64,000 nt of DNA from Leptobrachium leishanense (lineage: Eukaryota > Chordata > Amphibia > Anura > Megophryidae): the NCBI GenBank assembly GCA_009667805.1, contig CM019063.1:410602626-410666625 (forward strand). Direction: 5' to 3'. The translations under genes were made by a program, and so were the position numbers. Below are positions 12,371 to 24,402 of the stretch, piece by piece (position 1 is the stretch's first letter; every line of letters begins with the position of its first letter). The notes below the pieces were generated by a model. That model was not told where the DNA came from. It worked only from the letters and a program-made list of their open reading frames with translations, and searched no databases.

Positions 12371-12777
12371 TATATCTTGTGGTGCTTGTCAAAATTTTTA
12401 ATACCCTCCATCCTGCTGCACCTATACAGCCTTAATTTCAAACATCTTTTGATGATCTCACTATGTTTCGCATTATGGGTACACCGTGTCATGTGCTGCA
12501 TCCATTTAAATTATTTATAAACAATGACAATAGCCAACAGCAAGGCCGGTGTAAGTGTGTGTCAAAAACATAAACATACAAAGAAAAATCACAGGGAAAT
12601 ATCCATTATTTTTTCTCTGACACACTAATTTTTTTAATCGACTTCTGCATGTATGGGCTCTACCCAAAGCCCCCAACCCATTTATTATTGCTCCGCTTTA
12701 GAATAAATCAGAGCGACGACTGCTCTTTTATTATTAAATGATCGATTATCTGACAGTATAGTCTACCAGCTTCCCAC
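12371..12777. other. Unannotated spacer
   Basis: AT-rich, no recognised element. Confidence 0.4.
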
Positions 12778-13506
12778 TAGAGATGGACAGATTTGCCGAT
12801 TTGCTTTTGCCGATTGTTGGGAGCCGATATTTGGCAAATTGCCAATAATCAGCCTCTTATTTGTCAATAATTGGCCATGGTGGTTCACTGCAGCCGCAAC
12901 ACTGGAAGTTCCACAGCTCACTACTGATCTGGAGCTTCTGATACAGCAGGTTGACATTTTGGAAGTCAGTCCTCGCTGTAGGACTTCCTCTGCCCACTGA
13001 TGGTATTGCGCATGAGTGTGATGACAACAGAAATGGGGCTTCCCTCCAATCTGGCAGGAAATTCCCTATACAGAGTTGCAGAGTTCTTTTGGACTCCTGT
13101 TTACATAAACAGGGGTCAGCAGCCCTGAACTAACAGATGTTTTGGAAGTACATTTCCCATGAGGCTCTACCAACCTAATGAGTAGCTGAAGGTCATATGC
13201 AAAGGCCAGAGTTGTCTAGATATGGTTATGTTGTTTGTAAAAATAAAGGCTTAAATAAAAACAAATCTTAATTTAAAATAAACAAATGAAATGCACATGG
13301 TGCAGTGTTTAAAATTTTATTAAAAAACAGTTAATGGCATTATATCAGATTTTTGCTGTTTTTTCACAACATTTTAATGCAGGGCTTGACAAAGCCAGGA
13401 GCCTGGTAGCCACTGGCTCCTAGAATTTTACTCCTGCATCCTAAATTTCCAGTTTATTTTACACCAATCTAAAAGCAGTATCTGGCATCTAAAACCATCT
13501 AGTTGG

Positions 13507-14003
13507 CTTCAATGTTTTCTTTTTCGTCTCCTACATTTAAATGTAAATAGATCCAGCCCTGGTGTATGTATTTATATATGAGGTGTGTTGTGTGTCGGTG
13601 TGTGCCTGCAGGGGGTAAATAGGGTGTCCAATGACAGCAGAGCAAAGAAAATAAGTCCGCAAATAAAACAATGTCACAATGTACAGATGTTAACACAAAT
13701 AATATAATAAGTATAAGTATGTATTATATCACAGAGCGGCCAAACTGATATTAGAAGCAACGGTCTACACTTCTAGGCTCCAAAAAGTAGCCAAAAGACC
13801 ACATGCACAAAAAATACCTAACAGCAAAAAGCAGCAGGTAACAAAGTGATAAATCAATAGAAGCAGCTAAAATCATAATTTGGGTCAGTACAAACCAACT
13901 CCCAGATGCAGAGGCGAGGTTCCCAACGTTTCGGCGAGGATTTGCTATTATCAAGGTATACCTTGATAAAGGCGAATCCTCGCCGAAACGTTGGCTCCTA
14001 ACT
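13507..14003 (+). mobile_element. Possible Penelope-like fragment inside the hAT MITE
   Basis: This block interrupts the hAT MITE. Its right end is a ~75-bp imperfect palindrome (about 13928-14003) with ACGTTTCGGCGAGGATT on one side and AATCCTCGCCGAAACGT on the other. Copies of GTTGGCT near 13502 and 14000 could be the remains of a target duplication but are too short to prove it. The Penelope link is an inference from the hammerhead-like motif and from the similar layout at 49536-50791. Confidence 0.4.
13957..14003 (+). ncRNA. Degenerate hammerhead-ribozyme-like motif
   Basis: TTGATAA, then a GGCG/CGCC hairpin, then GAAACGTT resembles the type I hammerhead core (CUGANGA, stem II, GAAA). Two core positions differ (C3 to U and G8 to A), which would be expected to prevent cleavage. 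A more damaged mirror copy is on the minus strand at about 13928-13956. Confidence 0.35.
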
Positions 14004-14122
14004 TTTGTACCTGGCACCTAGATTCAAAGCAAATTTGTCAAGCCCTGTTTTAATGTATAGAATATCAGCACCAGCTATCGGCTATCGGTATCGGCTCTGA
14101 GTCAATGATATCAGTCTATCCA

Positions 14123-14617
14123 TACTTCATACACGGGCCACCCTGTACCATAAAATCTATGCCATGGTGGCTGGTCTGTGCAGATGCTCCCAATACATAT
14201 TTTTTTATGCCTCCATTTTATTATTGTGTGTTGTATATGAGTGTATCACAGAGCTGCACAGCAATAAAATTCACATTAATAATATATGGTGTGTATGAGT
14301 GTCTCATGTTTTTTTGTGGCTTTTTACCTTTTTTTCTTTTCTTTGACTGCACTTTATTTTGGTAGCCACTAGCTGTCACAATACTTAATTGAGGTGAGAC
14401 ATGCAAAATGTCAGCAATTTGAAAACATTAAATTAAAATAACCCCAAATTAAAAAAAGATGATTACATTAACCAATAGAGATAAGGACTAGTTTCTCACT
14501 TCATTTCTTTTATGTGTTCAGAATTTATTGGGAAATAGCACGTCAAGTTACAACAATGAAAGTGGTTTTAATTTAAGAACATGATGCTATATTACAAAAT
14601 TAAATGATTTTACACTA
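14123..14617. other. Spacer with one minisatellite-like unit
   Basis: At 14225-14310 is the motif TATGAGTGTATCACAGAGCT followed by GCACAGCAATAAAATTCAC. It is shared with the arrays at 42955-43090 and 56395-56785 and the fragment at 32517-32552. No gene is visible. Confidence 0.5.
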
Positions 14618-14812
14618 TGGGGTTTATTCACTCTGTTTGCCAAGTTTCAACTTTAACAAACTTTGGCATTTTGCAAAAGGGATATTCAAACATTGGCAGA
14701 AGAAGGTTCATTGTTGAAGCTTCTCTATTTGTCATTTGAATTTCATTCTTTGATGTCGTGGTTGCAACTATGACAATCAATGGTGGTTGGTGAATAACTC
14801 CCTATGTTCAAT
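14618..14812. mobile_element. Short MITE (family G, copy G1)
   Basis: It starts GGGGTTTATTCACTC and ends GTGAATAACTCCC, with inverted internal blocks (ATTCAAACATTGGCAGAAGA against complementary sequence downstream). Related sequence appears at about 48619 and 54898. It is about 0.2 kb long and non-coding. Confidence 0.5.
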
Positions 14813-15106
14813 CATATATTGCTACACATAAGGTTACTGTCCAACAATGGACAGAAACTCTGTAGCTTGTCCTTTGGCAGGTTCACAGGAGTTTTAATTC
14901 TCATGTGCTGTTACTCAGAAATCCAGAACTAAACACATACGAGTCTAATCCCACCTAAACGTACTGTGGTCTTGTATCCCATTTTTGCAGGGATAGTCCC
15001 AGGTTTTTGGACACCTGTCCCACTCCTTAAATTTTCCACACGTTCCACAACTGCACAGCAGTTCAGTTTGCAGTAGGCACTATCAAATATTTAATAATTT
15101 ACTATT

Positions 15107-15572
15107 GGTGGGAGGAGCTGCTTCAACTGTTGGTGCAAGGAGGTGTCAAGACTTTTGGTGGAAGGAGCTGCATCAACTGTTGGTGCAAGGAGGTGTCGAG
15201 ACTTTTGGTGGGAAGAGCTGCTTCAACTGTTGGTGCAAGGAGGTGTCGACTCATGGTGGGAGGAGCTGCTTTAACTTATTGGTGCAAGGAGGTGTCGAGA
15301 CTCATGGTTGGAGGAGCTGCTTCAACTGTTGGTGCAAGAAGGTGTCAAGACTCTTGGTGGGAGGAGCTGCTTCAACTGTTGGTGCAAGGAGGTGTTGAGA
15401 CTCTTGGTGGGAGGAGCTGCTTGAACTGTTGGTGCAAGGAGGTGTCGAGACTCTTGGTGGGAGGAGCTGCTTCAACTGTTGGTGCAAGGAGGTGTTGAGA
15501 CTCATGGTGGGAGGAGCTGCTTCAACTTATTGGTGCAAGGAGGTGTCGGGACTCATGGTGGGAGGAGCTGTG
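15107..15572. repeat. 50-bp minisatellite, about nine copies
   Basis: The unit begins GGTGGGAGGAGCTGCTTCAA and continues CTGTTGGTGCAAGGAGGTGT. Unit starts fall at 15107, 15157, 15207 and onward at about 50-bp steps, with point differences and a few 1-2 bp changes. Because 50 is not a multiple of 3 and the unit lacks stops, overlapping open frames of 60-122 codons appear on both strands. They are by-products of the repeat, not genes. Confidence 0.93.
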
Positions 15573-17911
15573 GAAATGATATGTGGGTGTGGCAAAAGTG
15601 ACTATTACTAAAGGAGCTGTGTAAACTTTTGGTGGCTTTGGCTCGGAAGACCATTGGAGGGTCGTGTATACGTACCAATAACTTGATTACTGAATTTACT
15701 GTTGTGAATTGTGCCTGGAATTTGATTTAAAATATTGGCAATGACGCAAAAAGCATAGTCCAGAAGCAAAATGACTGGCGAGTGTCTTCTGCTCAATTGA
15801 CACCTGACATTGGTTTAGGCCTTCATTGGGCTTCATCTTGGAGGTGTAAGTGATATCCCACTAGGCATGGAGAGCAAGAGGTTTGCTGTCTGGATTATCC
15901 ATTAACGTATGGACACCTTGAAGGTATTCAAACCAGCCAAAACAAGATATGTGAGCATGATAAAACCAGACAACTGCTTCGCAGAACTCTGTCCTTCAAT
16001 GACAATTTTACTCACTTGTACCATTACAGACCAAATCTATTATCTGTGCTTATCGTACAGAGCAGTGCGGAATCAAGACACTGGGCTTTTCTCAAAGAGA
16101 AATATAGCCAAATTCAATATACAAATAAAAAAAATTCAATTAAATTAACTATGAATAAAAAAACATAAATCTTAATTATTCCATAGAAATTAAATAGGTA
16201 AAAAGTGTTTAAAAAATACAAAAATATTGTGTACAATCGGTGCTAGATAGATTCCAATGGGACATTTTTAAAATGTCTGTCAGTATTAAATGCTAGTTCC
16301 TCAGAGATAAATCAATGAAAAAATATGATAGTGCAATCCTGTTTTAAATAAATATATATTACAGTTCTTTATATTCCTTATATGCTACAGGCAACTCACA
16401 TTCTCCAGAGCCACAATAAGACCTGGCTCTGGTGTTGAAGGCCTATGGTCAAATAGAGGGTGATGCTACATTTCTTTGCTATGGTGTATATCCTCAAAGC
16501 GCTAAAAACAGAGAACGTCCATGGTGCGGAACATCTGTATAAATATATATTCAATGATGATCACAGTGAAATGCACTCACCAATGTTGGAGCCTCGCTTA
16601 GATTGGCTCTATGTATGCGCAGATAACACTGTTGTGGCCAGTGTCTAGCCTGCTGTAGATCGTCCCCAGATGTTGCATCAGTGAACTGAGATACAAGGTA
16701 CACAATACAGCACCACCCGAACTCCAAATGTGCAAAAATCACGTATATTTATTAAAACAAATTAAAATACAGACAAGAAGGAAAAAAATATTTCCTAATA
16801 CCCAGTAAAAATGCTGAATAAGTCCAGTGACAGAGTACGGGATTTTTCCACATTTGGACTCCGTGTACCGGAATCTGGATACGAACCATAATATAAGTAC
16901 CTTATTTCATTTTTGTATGTGTGTTGCACAAGAGCACAGTCACTTTCTCTGTGATATCTGATGCATGATTTATATCGGTTTATACATGTTGTTTGCGCCG
17001 TAGAGTATATCTTTTTGCTTCACTAGGTGTTTAAAAACCAATTTGGAATATCATAGTAAACAATAATATGTATTGACATATTACATTTACACGTACACGT
17101 TTATGTTTATTGTTGGTATTTTTTTGTATTTATCTCTTTTTATAATCCCAATGAAAACATTTACAGATTACTGATGTCTCCCTTTTCTGGGCTCAAGGTG
17201 TTAGCAAGGAGTTTCTGGTGTTCAATGACTCGTTAACATTCATGTAATGTGTTGACATTATTGGGTACAAAGCATTCTGGGATTTGCCTGCATTCCTTTT
17301 ATTTGTTCATGAGTCTCCTGAAACCTCAAGTGTTTACTGTTTCAGTTTAAGGTTTCTTTATACAGGTGAAGACGAAGGACACCTACAAAAGATATTTACT
17401 ATTAAAGAACACAAACCCTAACGCTTCCTGGAGTATTATGGGGTCACAGGTTGAGAAGGGTACCTTGTGGACGCATGTAAAAATGACACAATAAAAACTG
17501 TGTGATTCAAAAACAATACTCCAATTCATTTTTGGGAGCAATCAAACATTTTTGGCCGCATTCGAATTAGAACGTTTTCAGACACTATCAAAATTTTAGT
17601 GTTAGAGTTAGTATTAGGTTTAGTTTAGGATTAAGGTTAGGGTTACTTTTAGAGTGTGGGTTTGTGAATAGGGCTCTTGAGGCGTTGAATTCAAATTGTT
17701 TGCATTGGAGTGTTGTTTTCTAACCGGTGTCATCATTAACGCATTATTTTTTCAGGCGTCCTACGGACTCCAGGAGACAATACTAGCATGTGGTGCCCAT
17801 GTTGTTATCTGTTAGCAGCTCCCTTCTGTTACAACTCACGGCGCTAGTAATCAGAGTAATTGTAGTACAGCGGCTCTGTCGAAAGAGAGCCGTTATTAAT
17901 GAACAATTTAA
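15573..17911. other. Unannotated DNA
   Basis: Two kilobases with no recognised gene or element. Around 16460-16760 there is non-repetitive, moderately GC-balanced sequence but no splice-consistent coding signal I can defend. 17580-17660 contains degenerate TTAGGGTTA-like words. Confidence 0.4.
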
Positions 17912-18234
17912 GGCCAGGGTCAGACGTGCGTTTTTCAGAGTGGAAGGAACATCAGTGAGAGTGGAAGGAACATCAGTGAGAGTGGATGTTCCTTCCACTC
18001 TGACGCCTGTGTGGCCACCTCGCTGAGTGCAGTTAGTGCGCTCAGCGCTGCAAGGCTTGATCTTCCTATGGAGGATCGCGCTTTGCAGCCCCGTCGTACG
18101 CGTGTCGTAGCGTTTCTACAGGGAGGCTTTCGGCACGTCCGATGTAGCGTGCGCAATTCTTGTGGCCGGCCCCGTCAAAACGTCACAACGCTGCGACAGG
18201 TTTCGGGAGGCACGTCAGTACAGGGACACATAGT
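17912..18234 (+). mobile_element. Family C MITE, short form, copy C4 (right end lost)
   Basis: It starts GGCCAGGGTCAGACGTGCG after TAA. It contains GTGGAAGGAACATCAGTGAG twice in tandem near 17940-17977, then CACCTCGCTGAGTGCAG and GGAGGATCGCGCTTTGCAG blocks shared with the copy at 23832. The expected complementary right terminus is missing. Confidence 0.65.
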
Positions 18235-18559
18235 TAATAGCTCGTACACAATTTTCCTGTTACCGACTTGCTAATAATGGCCCTGTTAGAATAGCACCCT
18301 TTATATAGAGATGTGGCTGAAGGTATTGTATACGTCTACTTTTTTAGGAAATGCTCAACTTTCTCTAAATTCTGTAAAAATTGACAATCGTATCCACCAA
18401 AGTTTATTTCAAATGTAATAGAACAGAAACTTCACTTTTGATTTACAACTTCACAAATTACTTGCAACTGTAAAACAAATGAGAATGGTACAGACTAGAA
18501 TATATCTATTAAACCTAACAGTTTTTAGCGGAGCCTTTGGACACCGTAAATGCAGACAA

Positions 18560-19110
18560 TGAATTGCTTCTCCGTTTTCTGATTTGGGATTTTGGCCTAG
18601 TCTTTCTGAGCAAACTGCTCATGTTCGCTCAGATTTGATGGGAACTTCTTCCCAACTGCATGCTTCAACTTTTACCACAGATCTTTGATGGGATTCAGAT
18701 ATGGACTTGTAGAGAACAGAACCTCAGAACAGCCCAATATTCTCTTCAATTCTTGGGTGCTTTTTGAGGTATGTTTCGGGTTATTCTCCCAATGGAGGAC
18801 GCATTACCTGCGACCAAGACACAGCTATCTGACTATGAACAGTACGTTTTTCTTCAGCATGTCTTGAAACCTACTGATTTCATCGTGCCCTGAACAGATT
18901 TTAGGCATCCATTGCTGAAGGCAGCAACGCAAACACAAAACATCACCGTACATGCTGCATGTCTCATAGTAGGGATGGGTGTTCTTTTGTTTGAGAGCTG
19001 CTTTTTCCTTCAGTAAAGATGGAATTGTGATTTCCATCTGTCCATAGGACATTCTCCTTAAAGGACATACATTTTGGCGAACTCCAGTCGGTGTTTGGTT
19101 TTTTGTGTTT
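18560..19110 (-). pseudogene. Tc1-like transposase remnant
   Basis: Read on the minus strand, the sequence resembles the C-terminal half of a Tc1-type DDE transposase. A stretch near 18770 translates as NNPKHTSKST, matching the family's DNDPKHTSK region. Near 18690 is SPYLNPIKDLW, matching SPDLNPIEHLW with the catalytic glutamate replaced by lysine. Upstream, 18828-19115 is open for 96 codons and aligns loosely with the region between the first and second catalytic aspartates. Stops and frameshifts separate the pieces, and I saw no terminal repeats. It is a decayed copy, unrelated in detail to the Tc1 genes at 36484 and 46981. Confidence 0.6.
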
Positions 19111-19150
19111 CTCACTTAGAAGAGAACGGTGCATTATTTGATTAAAATGC

Positions 19151-19832
19151 CACCTTTTTATTACACTATTAATTCTTTCGCTAGATGTCTACATTCCACT
19201 GCTCTTTCTTTTCTCGCCATGCCAGGAAGGGTTAAATGACAGCCCCCTCTTCCTCTGCTCCTGGAGATGAAATATGTCATCTCTTTGGACTCCCTCTCCC
19301 CTCCTCTCCTCTTTCTTGTTCTGCCTGTGTGTGGCAGGAGGAGATCTGTTAGAGGAGAGCAAATGCTTGATTGATCTCCTGTCTTGCAACCTGCAAAGCT
19401 GGAAACATATTCTTCCACCTAGATGTGATTCTTCTATGATTTGATTCTTCCGCGGAGAAGGGGGAAGGGCGAGTGACACATATAGGGAGAGAGTGTATTT
19501 CACCCATACTTGGTGTGACTGAGTAAAAAAAAAAGGAACAGCTAAAATCCCACAGGCATGGAATAATTTCCTGAAATCCGTGAGGTTGAAAGCGTTGTGT
19601 TCGGGGAAGATCTGTAAATATATGCCAGTGCGTCTGTTTACATTTAGATATACCAAATGTATACAAAATAATCTAATAACCTAGATGATAAATATGTGTC
19701 CAGACTTTCCAGATAATAAAGGCTACCATGTTCATCTATACATATTCTCAACATCAAAAAATAAAAATCCAATTTTTTCAAAACTCATGCTCTCCTGCAA
19801 CCTCAGTCAGTAATTGTTTCATGTATGTGCTG

Positions 19833-19863
<31 letters not shown>

Positions 19864-21055
19864 GACCTATTTCTCTCTTTCTATATACCCTATCACCTGT
19901 CAGTGTCAACCTTCCATCACTGGTTTCTGTCTGTTGTCTGTCTGTAAGGCATGGAGAAACTGTTCTTCTCTTCTCTGTTTGACGTTCTATTTTCCATAGT
20001 TTCTGAAATTGGTGCTTTAAATTGGACAGGGTAAAGGCAGAGAAGGAATAAGATGGATTAAAGCGCAGGGTAAGTGGCAGTATTACTGAAAGAGATGAGG
20101 CATGATGGAGGTGAACGAGTTCGAAATTCATGTGAATGGTAAGGATTGAATAGCGAGGGAAAGAGAGGGGACAGGACAGAGCAGAGATAGAGATGAATGA
20201 TAAGGGCTGGAATGAGGAGACTAGGAGGGAGAAAGTGATGGATATTTAGAAAGATTGATTGGGATTGTAGAAATGCTGGGTAAATGTTAGAATAAACTAT
20301 TCACATAAAGGGTGGGGAAAAAAAGCATAGATACCATTAGGGAACAAAGAATACAATTCTATGGTTAAATTGTGCTTTGTAATACATAGTCACGAAGATA
20401 TTACATGTATAAAGTGTTTGTAGACCTCCCACATTGCAGCAATAAGCTCCATTTGGTATCAATATACATATGTGACATCATCGGTATGTTTTGTTCTTCA
20501 CTCTGCGTGTCAGCACATGTAGATCCACAGTAATGTACAGTGACATCACAGTGACACATTCTGTCCATTAGATAGGCTTTTAATGTAGCCCGATGTAGAA
20601 ACCTAAGTTTCGGTTTAGTCACAATATATCTTGCTATGACATACTATGCAATCCTTCCTATCATGATTATCAGCAGTTTATAGGCTTCTGATAAATGTTA
20701 TTTGTGTTCAATCCAGTCCATAATGCGCTGATTGTAGGGGCAAAATATTGCATTGGGTAAAGGAGAATGCTGCAGTCACAATCCACCAGTTAATACATCA
20801 GCAAATGAAAACATCAGGCTTTCCTCCTCAATGTTGCGGAAATATCTACAGGCGTTACAAATCTACACAGCAAGCGCCTCAGCGATAGCAACTGTTTTTC
20901 AGTTTTTCAAAATGTTTTTTTTTTTATTCTTTTTTGTTTGCCCCAAAATGGAAATGTAAAAAATCATTTTGGCATTGTTTCCTTTTTTTTGGTTTGGGGG
21001 GAAGGGGCGCTCCACATTTCTGTGCCTACTCCTGAGATGCAAATCCAGCCCTGTC
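19151..21055. other. Unannotated DNA with a TATC microsatellite
   Basis: 19833-19861 is (TATC)n. The 155- and 105-codon minus-strand frames near 19189-19666 overlap each other in different frames and have no recognisable motif. T- and A-rich tracts are frequent near 20920-20990. Confidence 0.5.
19833..19861. repeat. TATC microsatellite
   Basis: About seven uninterrupted tetranucleotide units. Confidence 0.95.
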
Positions 21056-21176
21056 CGGCGGTCTTTGGCGATGTACATCTTTAGTGCACTACGGTGACCC
21101 TGTGGTGAATAGTGAATTCACCGAAGTGGACCGAAGTACAAAGCACGGAATTTTCGTTGCTTTCTGAATAACCCCT
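21056..21176. mobile_element. Family A-related fragment
   Basis: It contains GGTGACCCTGTGGTGAATAG facing a complementary TTCACCG block and ends TCTGAATAACCCC. This is the terminal ~120 bp of an A-type element, with the rest missing. Confidence 0.55.
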
Positions 21177-22029
21177 ATAGTGTGGGCCCAGGAACCTGTA
21201 TTTCTAACATATCAGCACAGCTCGTTCTGGTTATTACTCCCTGTTAGTTCTCCTATTCTGGACAAGTCCTTATCAGGGTATTCCTTGCTCGTCTCCTATA
21301 TAATAAGCACCATTGATCTCTAGTGTAACTCATTCTTCCCAAACTCAAACTTTATGGATCCATTTATTTTTGATAATTGGATACATATTCTTTGGTCTTT
21401 AATGGCTGTAACTGCTCCGTGATGAATGTATTAAATCAATACAGACCAATTATCACATAAAGATTTCTGCTACAAATCAGTCTCCTCTGAGATCTTCAAC
21501 ACATTGTATTATCCCCAAATATCATCCAACCCAGCACTAAGGCTATGCTCTCTACTACAGGCCCCAGTCGTACTCAAATACTAGTTATGTATAGTAAACC
21601 ATCAGGTACACTTATTTATTTAATCAGAATATATCTGTGCTGTAATCTTGTCTGGATCCTTATCATTTGAACTTGTTAACTTCCTGCCATGTGCAGATTC
21701 CTCTACTTATTTGCTGGACGCAGTTAAATTGTTCAAAAGATAAAAATAACCATCTCAATTCTGAGCCAAACCCGCGACTGTAATGCTGAAGTTCCAGTCT
21801 GTTATACACCGTGCGGTCTTTTTGTCTGGTCTCTTCGCCATAGCGCTTTTGATTTAAGCAGATATATTCCTGGTGGCTACCCACTCTTTCCTCATCTCCA
21901 TTGCTGTCCCTTCACCTAGTGAAGCGTGCTCCTGTATGAAGGCCACAGGAGAATATGTGAGTGTCCTTCTTGAGAGCAGGTGCAATGTAACAAGTCAAAG
22001 TGCACAGAGCTGAAGGATATGTGCCTGAG
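21177..22029. other. Unannotated spacer
   Basis: No recognised gene or repeat. Confidence 0.4.
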
Positions 22030-22592
22030 CCCCGTTCAATACCTCAGCAGCTGCTGAATTCTGCAGCGCAGCAATTCAGTTTGCTGCAGCAGTGTCATTG
22101 AACGCTTTGGATGCGAATTTTGAATCCAAAATGGCCGACGATTTTTTAATGAAAGATTCAGATTGTTTTTCGTATCACTCGGACAAAATATGATAAAGAA
22201 AAGCAGTCAGCACAATTCCGTTTTGTACGCACACACCACAAATGATAGTTTTTATTGAATAAACGTTATGTTTACTTCTGAAACAAAATATAAATTGAAC
22301 TGTAATATATGTCTGTACAGGGGTAAATAATAAATAAATATTTTGTGCTTTGGTGAACAAAAACCTCAAAATGTACGGAATTGTTACTTGCTTCATGGCG
22401 GCGGCCATCTTGCTGTACGGAATTGTTACTTGCTTCATGGCGGCGGCCATCTTTAATACGTCACACTCAGCTACTCGCAGCATTTCCTTGGGTCGCTGCA
22501 AGTGCTAAGTTAGCAGTGCTGAGCGGCAGAACGGCGTTCAATGGCAAGTTGCTCACTTAGCACTTGCAGCGGCTGAGGTATTGAACGTGCGT
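22030..22592 (-). mobile_element. Family D MITE, copy D2
   Basis: This is an inverted copy of the element at 3695, with CGTTCAATACCTCAGC and its complement at the ends. The block CTTGCTTCATGGCGGCGGCC followed by ATCTT is duplicated in tandem at about 22389-22453. It therefore carries two copies of the YY1-like sequence where the other element has one. Confidence 0.7.
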
Positions 22593-23831
22593 CTGAATAT
22601 GGTGCACAGGACCTTCAGAGTGCAGCTTCCATCTCTTGTGTTTACACCTCGATTCCCCCCTGTCCATTTCCCACATTTCTTTATTCTTTTTTCCCTCCTT
22701 TTTTTCCCTTTCTTTCGCATGTGTCTGTCTCCTGCCCATCTTCCTCTGGGTTCAGCATCTCATATTCCATCACGGAGCTGTTAAACCAGGCAGAATAATG
22801 AACGAGAGCAGAGTAAACGGATGTGTTTATCACTAAGTCTCATGTTCACAGCTACTTGTTGAATCACTGGGATTGCGTAGAAGAAAAACCCGCATTTATG
22901 TATACAGTCAATCACAAAAGAAAAGGTGATAACCCTCTTATAGGATAATTGGCAGTTTCAAGTTGCACTTATTGCTCAATTATAATGCTGCTGTAAAATC
23001 AGAAATTACTCCAAGCAAGCTTGGTCATTTACTTCATTCTCTAATGTACAAAAAAAAAAGAAGAAAGACAGGGGGAAAAAGCAGCATTTATGAAGCCTAA
23101 CACAACCTCAAGTGTTTAAAGGGCCAACAGTTAATAAGTACAACACACAGAATGCTATTTTTCACAAATATTATGTTGTAAACATGTGAAGAAGGCGCTT
23201 AACACACTGGATCTGGAAGTGATGAGTTTATTGAGGGTGGGAGACTCAAAATAAAAAAGCAATCAGGACTCTCACAGATCCCAGGACAGTTACCGAATGG
23301 CCATCAAAATGACAGTGCTTTAGTTGTCGATAGACAGAAATATTTGATTTAGATTTTTTTGCTGCACTTTGGTCAATTTTAAATACTTCTTTGCATATAT
23401 ACTTATTTTTAGTTTTTTTGCACGCTCTTTAATATTGATACCGGTTGTACAGTAAATACATGTGTATTATTCGTAGCTTTTAATACAAGTATACCCATTT
23501 CTGTCATGCAGAAGTCCAGATTTGATACAGACTCCATCACTGTGTAGTTGTGGCTAAAATCTGGAATACACTTGTAATTCTTTTTAGCCACAAAATGGCC
23601 AATTTATTTCACTCATGAATAGGAATATATCTATATGGTATATTCCCTGTATATGGGATAGTCCACATATTTTGGAGTTAGTTGTGCCATATAGACATAA
23701 TTCCTATTCATGATTAAAACCATTTATGTCTCCTGTCACCACTGGTGTAATATGAAAGGGACAAACTAGTAAACACTCATGTTTTAAATGAAGAGTAAAC
23801 ATTAGGTCTGCAAAACTGAAATATACTCGTA
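22593..23831. other. Unannotated DNA
   Basis: No recognised gene. 23590-23720 contains an imperfect inverted repeat (CACTCATGAATAGGAATATA and, downstream, ATTCCTATTCATGA), possibly a small MITE. Confidence 0.4.
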
Positions 23832-24169
23832 GGCCGGTGTTACACGAACGCACTTCAGAGTAGTAGGAACGTCCGTGAGAGTGGACGTTTCTTCTACTCT
23901 GACGCCCGTGTGGTCACCTCACTGAGTGCAGTTAATGCACTCAGCGCTGCAAAGTTCGATCCTCCTATGGAGGATCGTGCTTTGCAGCTGCGCCGCACAC
24001 GCGTCGTAGTGTTTCTACAGGGAGGGTTTCAGCACGTCCGGTGTAGCAAACGCAACTCGTGCAGGCGCTACACCGTGTGGCCCACCCCGCCGAAACGTCA
24101 CAACGCTGTGACGGATGTTGGGAGGCGGGTCAGTACATGCGATCTAAGTGCGCTCGTCTGACCCCGGCC
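23832..24169 (+). mobile_element. Family C MITE, short form, copy C5
   Basis: It starts GGCCGGTGTTACACGAACGCA and ends CTCGTCTGACCCCGGCC. Inside, GAACGTCCGTGAGAGTGGAC is followed by its near-complement, forming a hairpin at about 23865-23905. It is flanked by GTA on the left and TTA on the right, so one flanking base has probably mutated. Confidence 0.7.
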
Positions 24170-24402
24170 TTAATGCTGTCATTGAAAGGTCTATTTTTTT
24201 GTGATGAGTAAAGATTTATTTTCTTAGAAAACTATCACCAGTCATAGATCATCTCTAGAATGTAAGCTCCTCTGTGCATGGCTCTCTACACCTCATGCCT
24301 CTGGTTCTTAAACCCTTCACTACCAAGAGTAGCGAGTATACTCAATCTGATGGTGCCATGAGATATATGTGCTATGGTATAATTCTGGGGCAATGCAAAT
24401 AC

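Larger units (their letters stand above)
13380..14047 (+). mobile_element. hAT-like MITE with 8-bp target duplication
   Basis: Terminal inverted repeats CAGGGCTTGACAAA (left) and TTTGTCAAGCCCTG (right) are exact. TTTTAATG lies directly outside both ends (13372-13379 and 14048-14055). An 8-bp duplication is characteristic of hAT elements. No transposase is present. Most of its interior, about 13507-14003, looks foreign and is described separately. Confidence 0.85.
12778..14122. mobile_element. Possible outer element enclosing a nested stack
   Basis: The left side (AGAGATGGACAGAT... with GCCGATTTGC and GCCGATATTTGGC words) and the right side (ATCGGCTATCGGTATCGGC... GATATCAGTCTATCCAT) have loosely matching inverted ends and similar composition. 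They flank the hAT MITE at 13380-14047. The ends are imperfect and no target duplication was found, so the call is tentative. Confidence 0.35.

Noticed and set aside
15105..15611. Repetitive protein of 60-122 codons rich in Cys, Gly and Ser
   Set aside because: Frames follow from a stop-free 50-bp tandem unit read in different phases; no promoter, start context or single preferred frame.
17580..17660. Interstitial telomere-like repeat
   Set aside because: TTAGGGTTA-like words are few and irregular, with no tandem TTAGGG array.
19189..19666. 155- and 105-codon minus-strand frames
   Set aside because: They overlap in different frames, show no conserved motif, and sit in low-complexity pyrimidine/purine-rich DNA.
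24055..24090. GAAACGTC near 24090 as a hammerhead core
   Set aside because: No CUGANGA element or stem II upstream; it belongs to the family C MITE.
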